Notes under the pieces: generated by a model
The model's database searches: none
What the model was told of the DNA's origin: nothing
Seen by the model: only the letters and a program-made list of their open reading frames with translations
NCBI GenBank assembly: GCA_022813675.1
Contig: CP063375.1
Span: forward strand, 434,001-498,000
Reading direction: 5' to 3'
Length of the DNA stretch: 64,000 nucleotides
Origin: Deferribacteraceae bacterium V6Fe1
Lineage (GTDB): Bacteria; Chrysiogenota; Deferribacteres; Deferribacterales; Deferrivibrionaceae
Part shown: in pieces, positions 1 to 9,291 of the stretch
How positions within the stretch are numbered: position 1 is the stretch's first letter
Layout: the number at the start of each line of letters is the position of its first letter
Translations under genes and position numbers: made by a program

Positions 1-833
1 GCCACATTACCAGCCACAAGTTGAAGCTCAGGGTATTTTGCTCTCAATGTTTTCACCATATCTATAACTTTTTTGGAGTGTCCATGAGCGGTATCCACAA
101 CTATGACGTCCACCCCTTTGTCAATAAGAGCAGCAACCCTTTCCAAAGTTTCAGGGGTAACACCAACAGCAGCACCTACCCTTAGCCTGCCAAATTCATC
201 TTTGGTGGCATTTGGATATTTTAGCTTTTTATTAATATCTTTAATTGTAATTAAACCCTTTAAATTATAGTCTTCATCAACTACCAAAAGTTTTTCAATC
301 CTGTGTTCCTGTAAATGCTCTTTTGCTTCTTCCAAAGATGTCCCCACCGGAACAGTGACAAGGTTCTCTTTCGTCATATATTTTTCTATCGGGTCTGAAA
401 TATTTTTCACAAACCTTAAATCTCTGTTTGTAAGAATCCCATAAAGCTTTCCATTTTTGGTCACAGGAATACCTGAAATCTTATACTTGGACATCAAAGC
501 AAGTGCATCTTCAACATTCTTACCATGCTCAATGGTTATAGGGTCAACAATCATGCCGCTTTCAGACCTTTTGACCTTATCCACTTCTTCTGCCTGCTCT
601 TCGATACTCATATTTTTATGGATAAATCCTATACCGCCCTCTTGAGCTATAGCAATCGCAAGCTTTGCCTCAGTAACCGTATCCATCGCAGCACTTACAA
701 GGGGAATATTTAGGGTAATCTTCTTTGTAAGATTCGTCTTTGTGGAAACCTCATGTGGCAGCACATCACTTTTTCTCGGAATTAATAACACATCATCAAA
801 AGTTAAAGCTTCTTTAATTATTTTATTGCTCAT
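1..833 (-). CDS. guaB: IMP dehydrogenase, 3' end cut off by window edge
   Basis: IMP dehydrogenase makes XMP from IMP, the first committed step to GMP. I translated the minus strand from the ATG at 833. The N-terminus ([15 protein letters not shown]) and the stretch [20 protein letters not shown] are typical of the family. Two CBS domains follow at roughly residues 95-205, with [18 protein letters not shown] and [20 protein letters not shown]. The TIM barrel then resumes with VVDTAHGHS. About 277 of the usual ~490 residues are present. The catalytic cysteine loop lies beyond the edge. GGAG sits just before the ATG, and nadE ends 16 bases upstream, so this is probably the last visible gene of the minus-strand run. 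Confidence 0.95.
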   Translation of the reverse strand, partial: MSNKIIKEALTFDDVLLIPRKSDVLPHEVSTKTNLTKKITLNIPLVSAAMDTVTEAKLAIAIAQEGGIGFIHKNMSIEEQAEEVDKVKRSESGMIVDPITIEHGKNVEDALALMSKYKISGIPVTKNGKLYGILTNRDLRFVKNISDPIEKYMTKENLVTVPVGTSLEEAKEHLQEHRIEKLLVVDEDYNLKGLITIKDINKKLKYPNATKDEFGRLRVGAAVGVTPETLERVAALIDKGVDVIVVDTAHGHSKKVIDMVKTLRAKYPELQLVAGNV

Positions 834-849
834 CTTTGTCTCCTAAACT

Positions 850-1662
850 TTAATATCCCCAATCTCTACTATATCTAAAGTCTCTGTCTATTGTCCTTAG
901 ACTTATTTTTGCTATCATAGGTAATTGTCTTTTAAATTGGTTTTTTCTGATTCTCTCGGAAATATTTGTCACAAAATCTTCCTTAAAACCGTCTTCTATC
1001 AACTCTTTTACGGAATATCTCTCATCTATCATCTTATACAGCAATTGGTCAACTTCCTTGTAACTAAAACCTAACTCCTGCTCATCAGTCTGACCTTCCC
1101 AAAGATCTGCCGTAGGTTTTTTTTCAACTACTTGCTTAGGGATATTTAAATATTCTGAGAGTTTCCAGACCTGTGTCTTGTATAAATCACCGATAGGATT
1201 TATTGCTGAAGCCAAATCACCATACCATGTCCCGTAACCTAAGAGTAGCTCGGTTTTATTACTTGTGCCTAAAACTATTCCTCCAACCTCTGCAGACTTA
1301 TCAAAAAGCACTATCATTCTCATTCTTGCCATTACATTACCTTTTCTAAGCTTACTCATCTCGAGCTGAGATTCAAAGTAAGGCTCCACAAAGTTTGTAA
1401 TTTCTATCTCTTCAAGCTTCACACCCAAAAAATCTGCTACAGCAATAGCATCTTTTTTACTCTGCTCACTACTTGATTTATAGGGAAGATAATATAAGAA
1501 TACTCTCTCTTTACCTAAAGCTCTCACCGCCAGCGTAGCTGACAGTGCGGAATCTATTCCTCCGCTCAAACCAACGACAACATTTTTGACACCTATCTTT
1601 TCTGTTTCTTCTTTAATAAAATTGCACAGTATTTTAGTTACAAGTTCAACATTAATATTCAT
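850..1662 (-). CDS. nadE: NAD+ synthase (synthetase domain only)
   Basis: NAD synthase amidates nicotinic acid adenine dinucleotide to NAD+ using ATP. The 270-residue product has the ATP-pyrophosphatase P-loop SGGIDSA at about residues 33-39, then GTSNKTELLLGYGTWYGD and PTADLWEGQTDE, all standard for NadE. I chose the ATG at 1662 because GGAG lies eight bases before it; the upstream TTG at 1683 has no such site. The gene overlaps the 3' end of the preceding nitrilase-family gene by 11 bases. The protein has no glutaminase domain of its own. The neighbour probably supplies ammonia, so together they would form a split glutamine-dependent enzyme. Confidence 0.93.
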   Translation of the reverse strand: MNINVELVTKILCNFIKEETEKIGVKNVVVGLSGGIDSALSATLAVRALGKERVFLYYLPYKSSSEQSKKDAIAVADFLGVKLEEIEITNFVEPYFESQLEMSKLRKGNVMARMRMIVLFDKSAEVGGIVLGTSNKTELLLGYGTWYGDLASAINPIGDLYKTQVWKLSEYLNIPKQVVEKKPTADLWEGQTDEQELGFSYKEVDQLLYKMIDERYSVKELIEDGFKEDFVTNISERIRKNQFKRQLPMIAKISLRTIDRDFRYSRDWGY

Positions 1663-2497
1663 AATTTTCTCCGCAGCTATCAAGAAACCTTTTCAAGATT
1701 TTAAAATCTTCATCTCTAAAAAATGGTGAACTAATTCTTGCCCTTCGAAGCTCTTTTTTATCAATTCGTATATCCTCAATTTTTTGTTCAAATAATTCCG
1801 ATTCAAGCAGACTTTTCCCATTTGGGCTAAACGCTGCCGAGCCACCCCAGAATGTTATCCCCTCTTCTACTCCAACTCTGTTTGCAAAAACAACATTAAC
1901 GGTCAAATTGGTGGCAATATATTTTAGCGTGTTGTACCAAAGCTCTTTTGGATAAAAACTATCCTCAAAAAGTCCTCTTGCCGGGCTGTTGGATACCACA
2001 TAAATAGTTTCAACATTTTGCTTGCTGAGTGTTAAAACTGAAGATATATGCAAAGCATCTTCACATATTAAAATTCCACTCTTACAAAATTTGGTATTGA
2101 AAGTCTCAAATCTGTCCCCTTTGGCAAAATATCTTGACTCTTCAAACATTGTATAATTCGGTAAAAATACTTTTTTGTGCAAATGCAATAAATTTCCGGT
2201 TTCAAAATAGCCGCTGGCATTATAAAAAAGGTGCTGTTTATCTTCATATACAAACCCGGCTATGATTGAAATATATTTTGAATATTCTTTCAACTTGGAA
2301 ATTATTTCCGAATCTTCTGTAAGCGATACGTCATATACTAAATCTTTTAAATTATAACCTGTAAGGGATAATTCAGGAAACACAATCAGGTCTTTTTTCT
2401 CTTTAATGGCGTTTTCTATTAACTCAAAGTGCATCTCTGTATTTTTATTAAGATTCCCTAAAAAAGGCCTTATCTGTGCAATAGAAATATTAATCAT
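1652..2497 (-). CDS. nitrilase-superfamily amidohydrolase, probable glutaminase partner of NadE
   Basis: This 281-residue carbon-nitrogen hydrolase carries the expected Glu-Lys-Cys triad: E42 in FPELSLTGYN, K109 in HKKVFLPN and C145 in LICEDAL. In most glutamine-dependent NAD synthetases an equivalent domain is fused to the N-terminus of the synthetase. Here it is a separate gene that ends inside the start of nadE. I infer that it feeds ammonia from glutamine to NadE. A different amidase role (for example omega-amidase) cannot be excluded from sequence alone. AAGGAG precedes the ATG at 2497, and the gene overlaps moaC by eight bases, so translation is probably coupled. Confidence 0.8.
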   Translation of the reverse strand: MINISIAQIRPFLGNLNKNTEMHFELIENAIKEKKDLIVFPELSLTGYNLKDLVYDVSLTEDSEIISKLKEYSKYISIIAGFVYEDKQHLFYNASGYFETGNLLHLHKKVFLPNYTMFEESRYFAKGDRFETFNTKFCKSGILICEDALHISSVLTLSKQNVETIYVVSNSPARGLFEDSFYPKELWYNTLKYIATNLTVNVVFANRVGVEEGITFWGGSAAFSPNGKSLLESELFEQKIEDIRIDKKELRRARISSPFFRDEDFKILKRFLDSCGENYEY

Positions 2498-2972
2498 CAC
2501 TGCTCCTTACAAAATGTCCTGACTTGCCACCTTTTTTTTCAATAAGTTTTATATCGCTAATGACCATCTCTTTGTCTACCGCTTTACACATATCATAAAT
2601 CGTTAGTGCCGCGATACTTACACCTGTCAAAGCTTCCATCTCTACTCCCGTTTTTCCACTTAGTTTAACAGTCACAGATATTTTCACTCTTGAATTTTCA
2701 ATTTCAGGGATAAAATCTATATCAACAGATGAAATATTAAGAGGATGGCACATTGGGATAAGGGTTGCCGTTTGCTTTACCCCCATAATGCCAGCTACCC
2801 TTGCAACTTCAAACACATTCCCTTTAAAAATCTTGTTATCAAGAATGCGTTCTAATGTATCTTTCTTCATACTGATATAGCCGGTGGCGGTTGCTTCTCT
2901 GGCAGTGACACTCTTGTCGGTAACATCGACCATTCTACTTTTTCCATTTTCATCGAAATGCGTAAAATCCAT
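2490..2972 (-). CDS. moaC: cyclic pyranopterin monophosphate synthase
   Basis: MoaC acts in molybdenum cofactor synthesis, turning the MoaA product into cyclic pyranopterin monophosphate. The 160-residue protein has MCHPL near residue 75, KTGVEMEALTGV near 107, and the catalytic Asp-Lys region YDMCKAVDK near 127. The ATG at 2972 has AAGG seven bases upstream; the GTG two codons earlier would sit too close to that site. It lies between an SH3-domain gene and the nitrilase gene. No other moa gene is in the window, so its placement in this housekeeping run is not explained by pathway. Confidence 0.94.
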   Translation of the reverse strand: MDFTHFDENGKSRMVDVTDKSVTAREATATGYISMKKDTLERILDNKIFKGNVFEVARVAGIMGVKQTATLIPMCHPLNISSVDIDFIPEIENSRVKISVTVKLSGKTGVEMEALTGVSIAALTIYDMCKAVDKEMVISDIKLIEKKGGKSGHFVRSSDD

Positions 2973-2981
2973 AGACACACC

Positions 2982-3752
2982 TTAAGGATAATATTTAAAA
3001 ACTTCTTCCAGCGGGATGCTGGCTTTGACAAAATTCCATATCATCCCTTTTTTGTTTTTTATTAATTTAAACTGTTCATCATCATACTTATATTCAAAAG
3101 TTGCATATAATACTTTTTCTACTAATTTGCCATTATAATTATACTTATACAAGTTTATTCTGTAAAGTTCAGCTTCATAAATCATCATTTTAAAAAATAG
3201 AAGCTCTATAAAATCTTTAATTTCATCCGCAAACGGATTTTCCTTCCCTGCAGTTTTTTCATTTTCAAATTTTGTTTTTGTCGTATAAACAAATTCAGCC
3301 TTAAGATAACCATCTTTAAAAAACAAATCCATATACTCAAATTGAGGCACAATACCTTCCTGCTGAAAGTACATTGATTCACTAAAATTTATATTAAACC
3401 TTTCAATTACGGATTTTAATTCCAAACTGACCTTATTATATTTGTAAGAATTTTTAACAGCCTCTTTTTTTAACGTATTTTTAAAATCGACATCTTCCCT
3501 TTTAATATATCCCGTTTTTGCATTATTTATTTTTACTTTAAGCCATTCTTTCTCATCAACTTCAAACACTATAAGCTTAGTCCCTCTATAAAATCTTCTT
3601 AATACTTTTGACTTTTCGTCCGGATTTTCATATGTATTGGCAACCTGTTTTTTAACTATACCGACAAACTCTACAGCATCACTTTCAGTGTCAGAAAATA
3701 CGTTTATACATAAAACAAAAAATAGTACGGTGGTTAAGAATGTCTTAAACAT
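2982..3752 (-). CDS. secreted protein with bacterial SH3 domain
   Basis: I do not recognise a specific function. The 256-residue protein begins with a Sec signal peptide (about residues 1-20, cleaved near NVFS/D), with no clear lipobox. Residues ~27-90 look like a bacterial SH3 domain, with the usual VLRRFYRGTKL and WLKVKI...TGYIKREDV pattern. The rest is lysine- and aromatic-rich and may be a periplasmic domain that binds a substrate or partner. Its start codon lies inside the last codons of ychF (8-base overlap), and moaC starts nine bases after it, so it is part of the same transcript and probably translationally coupled. Confidence 0.75.
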   Translation of the reverse strand: MFKTFLTTVLFFVLCINVFSDTESDAVEFVGIVKKQVANTYENPDEKSKVLRRFYRGTKLIVFEVDEKEWLKVKINNAKTGYIKREDVDFKNTLKKEAVKNSYKYNKVSLELKSVIERFNINFSESMYFQQEGIVPQFEYMDLFFKDGYLKAEFVYTTKTKFENEKTAGKENPFADEIKDFIELLFFKMMIYEAELYRINLYKYNYNGKLVEKVLYATFEYKYDDEQFKLIKNKKGMIWNFVKASIPLEEVFKYYP

Positions 3753-4836
3753 TGAATCTAAAATATATTATATCACCATCTTTTACAATATACTCTTTCC
3801 CTTCAAGCCTCATTTTTCCAAGCTCTTTTATCTTAGTCATAGATTTTACCGCTCTAAAAGTTTCAAAATCAACAACCTCAGCCCTTATAAATCCTCTCTC
3901 AATATCTGAATGGATTTTCCCTGCAGCCTCTTTTGCCGTTGTGCCACCCTTTATTGTCCAAGCTTTTACCTCTTTTTCACCTGCGGTAAAAAATGTTATC
4001 AGGTTGAGTAACTGATATCCAGAAATAATAAGTGATTCAAGCCCTGATTTTTCAACTCCAAGCTCATTTAAAAACTCTTTTGCCTCTTCTTTGCTAAGTT
4101 CTGCAAGCTCAGATTCAATTTTCCCGGAAATCTTTACGAACGCTGCACCCTCATTTTTGGCTATATTTCTTACCTTTTCAACATATTCATTGTCATCGAC
4201 AATAGATTCTTCGTCAACATTTGCCACATACATAACAGGTTTGACAGAAATAAGTGACAAATCCGATATATATTTAAGATCATCTTTCTCAACAATATTT
4301 CTAATCATTACACCTTCGCTTGCTTTTTGATATATCTTTTCCAAAACAGTCAATTTCTCTTTCAACTCTTTGTCGCCACTTTTAGCAGCTTTTGATATCC
4401 TGTTTATTGCTCTTTCAAGTACCTCCAAATCGGCAAGCAAAAGTTCCGTATTTATTACTTCAATATCCCTTTCAGGATCAATATTGCCATCAACATGTGT
4501 TATGTTACTGTCTTCAAAGCACCTGACAATATGTGCTATTGCATCTACCTGTCTTATATGGGTTAAAAATTTATTCCCCAAACCTTCCCCTTTGCTTGCC
4601 CCTTTTACAAGACCGGCAATATCGACAAACTCAATTGTCGTATAAACTACACTTTTCGGTTTTATATGCTCAACCAAAAAATCAACTCTTTCATCAGGAA
4701 CATTAACTATACCTATATTAGGATCGATCGTGCAAAACGGATAATTTGCACTTTCAGCCTTTGCTTTGGTTAATGCATTAAAAAGGGTCGACTTGCCAAC
4801 ATTTGGCAACCCAACAATACCGCAATTAAATCCCAT
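3745..4836 (-). CDS. ychF: redox-regulated ATPase/GTPase YchF (OLA1 family)
   Basis: YchF is a ribosome-associated Obg-family P-loop NTPase that prefers ATP. The 363-residue length is standard. The G1 loop GLPNVGKST is at residues 9-17, followed by NYPFCTIDPN and DIAGLVKGASKGEGLGN. The base-specificity motif is degenerate (ANVDE instead of NKxD), as is normal in YchF. A C-terminal TGS domain covers roughly residues 280-363. It is the first gene after the terminator at 4862-4888 and has a TATAAT box just upstream, so it may start its own transcript. The neighbouring pth matches the widespread pth-ychF pairing. Confidence 0.95.
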   Translation of the reverse strand: MGFNCGIVGLPNVGKSTLFNALTKAKAESANYPFCTIDPNIGIVNVPDERVDFLVEHIKPKSVVYTTIEFVDIAGLVKGASKGEGLGNKFLTHIRQVDAIAHIVRCFEDSNITHVDGNIDPERDIEVINTELLLADLEVLERAINRISKAAKSGDKELKEKLTVLEKIYQKASEGVMIRNIVEKDDLKYISDLSLISVKPVMYVANVDEESIVDDNEYVEKVRNIAKNEGAAFVKISGKIESELAELSKEEAKEFLNELGVEKSGLESLIISGYQLLNLITFFTAGEKEVKAWTIKGGTTAKEAAGKIHSDIERGFIRAEVVDFETFRAVKSMTKIKELGKMRLEGKEYIVKDGDIIYFRFNV

Positions 4837-4852
4837 ATTAAACCTCGATTAA

Positions 4853-4858
4853 ATTATA
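4853..4858 (-). promoter_or_regulatory. possible -10 box for ychF
   Basis: The minus strand reads TATAAT about 20 bases before the ychF ATG, right after the hppA terminator T-run. No good -35 hexamer is visible because that position lies in the terminator stem. GAGG precedes the ATG. This is a weak call. Confidence 0.35.
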
Positions 4859-4861
4859 TAC

Positions 4862-4888
4862 AAAAAAGGGCAGGTTTTACCTGCCCTT
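4862..4888 (-). terminator. intrinsic terminator after hppA
   Basis: On the minus strand AAGGGCAGG and CCTGCCCTT form a perfect nine-base-pair stem with a five-base loop, followed by a run of Ts. It sits between the hppA stop and ychF and should separate the two parts of the run, with ychF restarted or read through. Confidence 0.88.
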
Positions 4889-4893
4889 AAGAT

Positions 4894-6906
4894 TTATAAC
4901 AGTGGAGCTATTACCAGTGAGACAATACTCATAAGTTTCACTAATATGTTCATAGCTGGACCGCTTGTATCTTTAAATGGGTCACCCACAGTATCACCGA
5001 TAACTGCAGCAGCGTGTGCAGAACCACCTTTTTTCTCACCTTCCAGTTCACCTTTTTCAATACCTTTTTTAGCATTATCCCATGCTCCTCCGGCGTTAGC
5101 CATTAAAAGAGCGAGCAATACACCGGTAACTGTAGCACCAGCAAGCATACCACCAAGAGCATACTTACCAAGCCCAAAACCTACTACAACAGGTGCAAGG
5201 ACTGCAACAAGACCGGGGAGAACCATCTCTTTTAATGCTGCAGCAGTTGATATATCAACGCAAGTTTTTGGGTCTGGTTTAACACCAGGCTTGCCTTCAA
5301 GAAGACCAGGAATCTCTCTAAACTGACGTCTGATTTCCTCAACCATTTGGGCAGCTGCCTTACCAACTGAAGTCATTGTAAGAGCAGCAACAAAGAACGG
5401 TAAAACACCACCAATAAACATACCGATAACCACTGTCGGTTCGGTAATATTGATAACATCAACACCTGCACTGCTTGAATAAGCAGCAAAAAGAGCAAGC
5501 GCAGTAAGTGCAGCAGAGCCTATAGCAAAACCTTTACCCTCGGCAGCAGTTGTATTACCAATAGCATCAAGACTATCAGTAATTTTCCTAACTTCTGGTC
5601 CAAGTTCTGCCATTTCAGAAATACCACCTGCATTATCAGCAACGGGACCATACGCATCCACTGTCATTGTGACACCAACTGTTGCAAGCATACCTACAGC
5701 AGCAATACCGATACCGTAAAGGCCTGCTTGCCAATTTGCTACGAAGATAGCGATGCATATAAATATAATCGGCCAAACGGTAGATTGAAGACCAACTGCA
5801 AATCCATGAATAATATTTGTAGCGGGACCGGTTTTAGATGCTTGCATAATCCTTGTGACAGGAGCAGCTGCTGTGTAGTATTCGGTTATAAGACCGATTG
5901 CGACACCGGCAACTGTACCAAACAATAATGCCCAAAAAACACCAGTATGTATTCCAAAATATGCTATTGAAGCATACGCACCAACAATAAATATAACTGC
6001 AGCGACAAGAGTTGTCATCCTTAAAGCCTTAGCCGGGTCCATACTTTTAAGGATATTCATTGAGAAAATACCGATAAGTGAAGCCACCAAACCAACTATT
6101 GCCAAGAATATCGGCAAAAACATCAATGCTGATTTATCTCCACCCAATAAGTTCATCAAATCAGGAGATGCCGTAGCGGCAATAGCTATTGTCGCGATGA
6201 CTGAACCAACATAAGATTCAAAAATATCTGCGCCCATCCCTGCAATATCACCGACATTGTCGCCAACGTTATCGGCAATAACTCCGGGGTTTCTCGGGTC
6301 ATCTTCAGGGATACCGGCTTCTACCTTACCAACAAGGTCAGCACCAACGTCAGCCGCCTTTGTGTAAATTCCACCACCTATTCTTGCAAAAAGAGCAATT
6401 GAAGAAGCACCCATTGCAAAACCGTTGATATATTTAGCTGATTCAGGTGTTCCAAATATTAAATAGAAAACACCCACACCCAATAATCCCAATGAAGCAA
6501 CAGCAAGCCCCATAACAGAACCGCCATTATATGATACCAAAAGAGCAGCTGCGACACCTTTTGCTCTTGCAGCTTCACTTGTCCTAACATTTGCTCTTGT
6601 AGCTGCTTTCATACCAAAAAAACCGGCAAGAACAGAAAAAATTGCACCGGTAAGAAAAGCAAAAGCAGTTTTGAGCCCTAAGTCAGGTGACAAAAACATC
6701 AACCCAAAAACAACAATAACAAATACAACCAAAACCTTATACTCTCTTGACAAGAAAGCCATTGCACCATCATGAATCATATCGGAAATTTCTTTCATCT
6801 TTTCGTTTCCGACTGGCTGTTTTTTAACAAAACCATAAATAATTAAGGCCACAATAAGACCTATTACCCCTGCAGCAGGAGCGAGGTACTGCAAACCGTT
6901 TAACAT
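4894..6906 (-). CDS. hppA: membrane-bound ion-pumping pyrophosphatase, K+-dependent type
   Basis: This integral membrane enzyme splits pyrophosphate and pumps H+ or Na+. The 670 residues form about 16 membrane segments. The substrate motif [11 protein letters not shown] is at 186-196, followed by [19 protein letters not shown]. At residues 450-455 the sequence is GNTTAA. K+-independent enzymes have Lys at the first of these alanines (GNTTKA), so the alanine here (A454) marks the K+-stimulated subclass. Whether the pumped ion is H+ or Na+ cannot be settled by eye. The ATG overlaps the pth stop as TAATG, so it is coupled to pth, and a strong terminator follows. It interrupts an otherwise conserved pth-ychF pairing. 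Confidence 0.95.
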   Translation of the reverse strand: MLNGLQYLAPAAGVIGLIVALIIYGFVKKQPVGNEKMKEISDMIHDGAMAFLSREYKVLVVFVIVVFGLMFLSPDLGLKTAFAFLTGAIFSVLAGFFGMKAATRANVRTSEAARAKGVAAALLVSYNGGSVMGLAVASLGLLGVGVFYLIFGTPESAKYINGFAMGASSIALFARIGGGIYTKAADVGADLVGKVEAGIPEDDPRNPGVIADNVGDNVGDIAGMGADIFESYVGSVIATIAIAATASPDLMNLLGGDKSALMFLPIFLAIVGLVASLIGIFSMNILKSMDPAKALRMTTLVAAVIFIVGAYASIAYFGIHTGVFWALLFGTVAGVAIGLITEYYTAAAPVTRIMQASKTGPATNIIHGFAVGLQSTVWPIIFICIAIFVANWQAGLYGIGIAAVGMLATVGVTMTVDAYGPVADNAGGISEMAELGPEVRKITDSLDAIGNTTAAEGKGFAIGSAALTALALFAAYSSSAGVDVINITEPTVVIGMFIGGVLPFFVAALTMTSVGKAAAQMVEEIRRQFREIPGLLEGKPGVKPDPKTCVDISTAAALKEMVLPGLVAVLAPVVVGFGLGKYALGGMLAGATVTGVLLALLMANAGGAWDNAKKGIEKGELEGEKKGGSAHAAAVIGDTVGDPFKDTSGPAMNILVKLMSIVSLVIAPLL

Positions 6907-7490
6907 TAGTTTTCCTCCTTCTTAATATTTTTATTATTAAAACTATTCATTGCTTCTTTTAGGCCGCAATTGAGGTAGCATATTATTGCATCTTTTGCAA
7001 TACTCAAAAAGTCATCAAGTTTATCAAACTCTTCTTGAGTAAATTTCCCAAGGACATAATTTCTTCCACCCACATTGGGTCGTCCTATACCACACTTTCC
7101 TCTGATAAATTTTTCAGTATTAAGACAAGCAATAATAGACCTTATACCATTGTGTCCGCCCGCTGAACCGCCAAGCTTAAGTTTAAATTTTCCAAACTCC
7201 ATATCCAAATCGTCATGAACAACAAGTATATTTTCGCTCTCAATTTTAAAATAACTTGCAAGGCTTGCTACCGAATCACCGCTTAGGTTCATATAGGTTT
7301 GGGGTTTTAAAAAATATACCCTTTTCCCATAAACATCTGCTACTGCATAATCCCCCTTGAATCCCCCTTTAAAACTCAAGCGAAAATGCTCTGCCAGCAT
7401 ATCCAAAACCATAAAACCGATATTGTGGCGGGTAAGGGCATATTCCGCCCCGGGATTGCCCAAGCCAACTATTAAAAATTTATCAGACAT
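6906..7490 (-). CDS. pth: peptidyl-tRNA hydrolase
   Basis: Pth releases tRNA from peptidyl-tRNA that drops off ribosomes. The 194-residue protein shows the family motifs GLGNPGAEY (9-17), the catalytic His at position 22 (TRHNIGF), N68 in PQTYMNLSG, the Asp pair at 93-94 in HDDLD, and N114 in GGHNGI. The gene lies three bases after prs. Its stop codon overlaps the hppA start. The order ispE-prs-pth followed by ychF mirrors the arrangement known from gamma-proteobacteria. Confidence 0.95.
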   Translation of the reverse strand: MSDKFLIVGLGNPGAEYALTRHNIGFMVLDMLAEHFRLSFKGGFKGDYAVADVYGKRVYFLKPQTYMNLSGDSVASLASYFKIESENILVVHDDLDMEFGKFKLKLGGSAGGHNGIRSIIACLNTEKFIRGKCGIGRPNVGGRNYVLGKFTQEEFDKLDDFLSIAKDAIICYLNCGLKEAMNSFNNKNIKKEEN

Positions 7491-7492
7491 TT

Positions 7493-8437
7493 TTAATAAT
7501 TAAATAATGAACTTATGCTCTCTTTTTTATAAATTCTCAAAATAGACTCAGCAAAAAGAGTTGCAGTAGAAAGTACTTTTATTTTACCGTTATTCACAAC
7601 CTCTTTGCTGGCATTTATCGTATCAGTAATAACGACCTCTTCAAGCTTGCTATTGATAATTCTTTCAAGAGCCGGCCCGCTCAATACACCATGGGTCGCT
7701 GCTGCAATGACAGATTTTGCTCCATGCTCAATTACAGCTGAGGCAGCTTCAGTCAATGTCCCGGCAGTATCTATCATATCATCTATAATAATTACTTTTT
7801 TGTCTTTTACATCTCCTACTACATGCATGGCCTTTGCGACATTGGGACCTGTGCGTCTTTTGTCAATAATTGCAAGGGAAGTATCCAATATTTTGGCGTA
7901 GCCTCTTGCTCTTGGCACTCCGCCCGCATCAGGAGACAATACAACATATTCTTCACCAAAATATCCTTTTTCTTTCAAATAACCGGTTATAATCGGTGTA
8001 GCATAAAGGTTGTCAACAGGAATATCAAAAAAGCCCTGTATCTGCCCAGCATGCAAATCCATGGTAACTATCCTGTCAATACCTGAGGTGGTAAGCAGAT
8101 TTGCAACAAGCTTGGCAGTAATAGGCACTCTAGGTTCAGTAGTCCTATCCTGTCTTGCGTAACCGAAATAAGGCATAACAGCAGTAATAGAATTTGCAGA
8201 TGCCCTTTTCAAAGCATCTACCATTATCATCATCTCCATCATATGAACTTCGGCAGGAGCTGATGTTGACTGTATTAAAAATACATCTCGCCCTCTAACA
8301 CTTTCATTAATTCTTATAAAAATTTCACCGTCGCTAAATTTACTTACCGTAGCATCACCCAATCTTTGACCAAGCCTTTTGGTAATACCTTCTGCCAAAG
8401 GCCTGTTTGAATTACCTGCAAAAACTAAAAAATCCAT
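7493..8437 (-). CDS. prs: ribose-phosphate pyrophosphokinase
   Basis: PRPP synthetase makes phosphoribosyl pyrophosphate from ribose 5-phosphate and ATP, feeding purine, pyrimidine, NAD, histidine and tryptophan synthesis. The 314-residue length is standard for class I. YARQDR (93-98) and MDLHAGQIQGFF (126-137) are the ATP and Mg sites. DDMIDTAGT (219-227) is the PRPP-binding loop. The ATG has GGAG upstream (within AAGGAGACATAC). It sits between ispE (11 bases away) and pth. Four trp enzymes later in the window depend directly or indirectly on PRPP-derived carbon. Confidence 0.97.
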   Translation of the reverse strand: MDFLVFAGNSNRPLAEGITKRLGQRLGDATVSKFSDGEIFIRINESVRGRDVFLIQSTSAPAEVHMMEMMIMVDALKRASANSITAVMPYFGYARQDRTTEPRVPITAKLVANLLTTSGIDRIVTMDLHAGQIQGFFDIPVDNLYATPIITGYLKEKGYFGEEYVVLSPDAGGVPRARGYAKILDTSLAIIDKRRTGPNVAKAMHVVGDVKDKKVIIIDDMIDTAGTLTEAASAVIEHGAKSVIAAATHGVLSGPALERIINSKLEEVVITDTINASKEVVNNGKIKVLSTATLFAESILRIYKKESISSLFNY

Positions 8438-8448
8438 GTATGTCTCCT

Positions 8449-9291
8449 TTAGATATTATTTGTTTTATATATGAAATACTCAGGATATCTGCTTCTAAAA
8501 TAATTATATGCTTTATCCAAAAGTAAGCTTGAGTTAAAAATTCCAAACACCGTTGCTCCACTCCCACTTAACATAGCTTTTAAAGCTCCGGAAATTATGA
8601 TTTCTTCCTTAATTGTTTGAAGTAGCCTATACCTGCTCATAGCGACATTTTCTAAATCGTTATTCATTATTTTTAAAACATCTTGTAGGCTTAAAATGTG
8701 GCGCATTCTAAAAACTTCTTTATTGGATGTCAACTTTAATTTTAGGTTTTGATAGATTTCTGCAGTTGATACAAAAATATTAGGTTTGACCAAAAGTATA
8801 TGCATAAAAGGGAGCACGGGAGCCTCAGTCAATATTTCTCCCCGCCCCTTGCCTATCATCGGCTTATCGTAAAGAAAAAAACACGTATCTGAACCCACTT
8901 GGGAAAGTATATTGAGTTTCAAATCAAACGTTAAATTCAAGGAAAAGATGTCATCCAACATATTTAAAAAAGTTGCTGCGTTACTACTGCCGCCGCCTAA
9001 TCCAGCTCCTGATGGTATATTTTTTACCAGCTTTACTTTTACACCCGGAAGCTTGATATTTAAGTTTTTTTGAACTGTATTATACACTTTATGAATTATA
9101 TTGTTTTCATCCGAGGGGATGTTTCCGTCATTGACAGTTATAGAAAACTTATCAGCCTCTCGGACTACCAAAAGATCATACAAATCTATTTTGCTAAAAA
9201 GTGTTTCTATGTCGTGAAATCCGTCTCCCCGTTTATTTAACACATTTAAAAAAATATTTATTTTAGCATAACTTTTGGATGTAACAATCAT
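8449..9291 (-). CDS. ispE: 4-diphosphocytidyl-2-C-methyl-D-erythritol kinase
   Basis: IspE is the GHMP kinase of the non-mevalonate isoprenoid pathway. The 280-residue protein has the N-terminal SYAKINIFLNV with Lys10, the glycine-rich ATP loop NIPSGAGLGGGSSNA at 92-105, and the C-terminal LSGSGATVFG. Its ATG overlaps the stop of the LolB-like gene as ATGA. The same pathway's ispF lies far away at 63004, so the genes are not clustered. Confidence 0.95.
   Translation of the reverse strand: MIVTSKSYAKINIFLNVLNKRGDGFHDIETLFSKIDLYDLLVVREADKFSITVNDGNIPSDENNIIHKVYNTVQKNLNIKLPGVKVKLVKNIPSGAGLGGGSSNAATFLNMLDDIFSLNLTFDLKLNILSQVGSDTCFFLYDKPMIGKGRGEILTEAPVLPFMHILLVKPNIFVSTAEIYQNLKLKLTSNKEVFRMRHILSLQDVLKIMNNDLENVAMSRYRLLQTIKEEIIISGALKAMLSGSGATVFGIFNSSLLLDKAYNYFRSRYPEYFIYKTNNI

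Noticed and set aside
4946-5326. Plus-strand ORF over hppA
   Set aside because: It lies within the well-supported pyrophosphatase gene and has no ribosome site or homology-like features.
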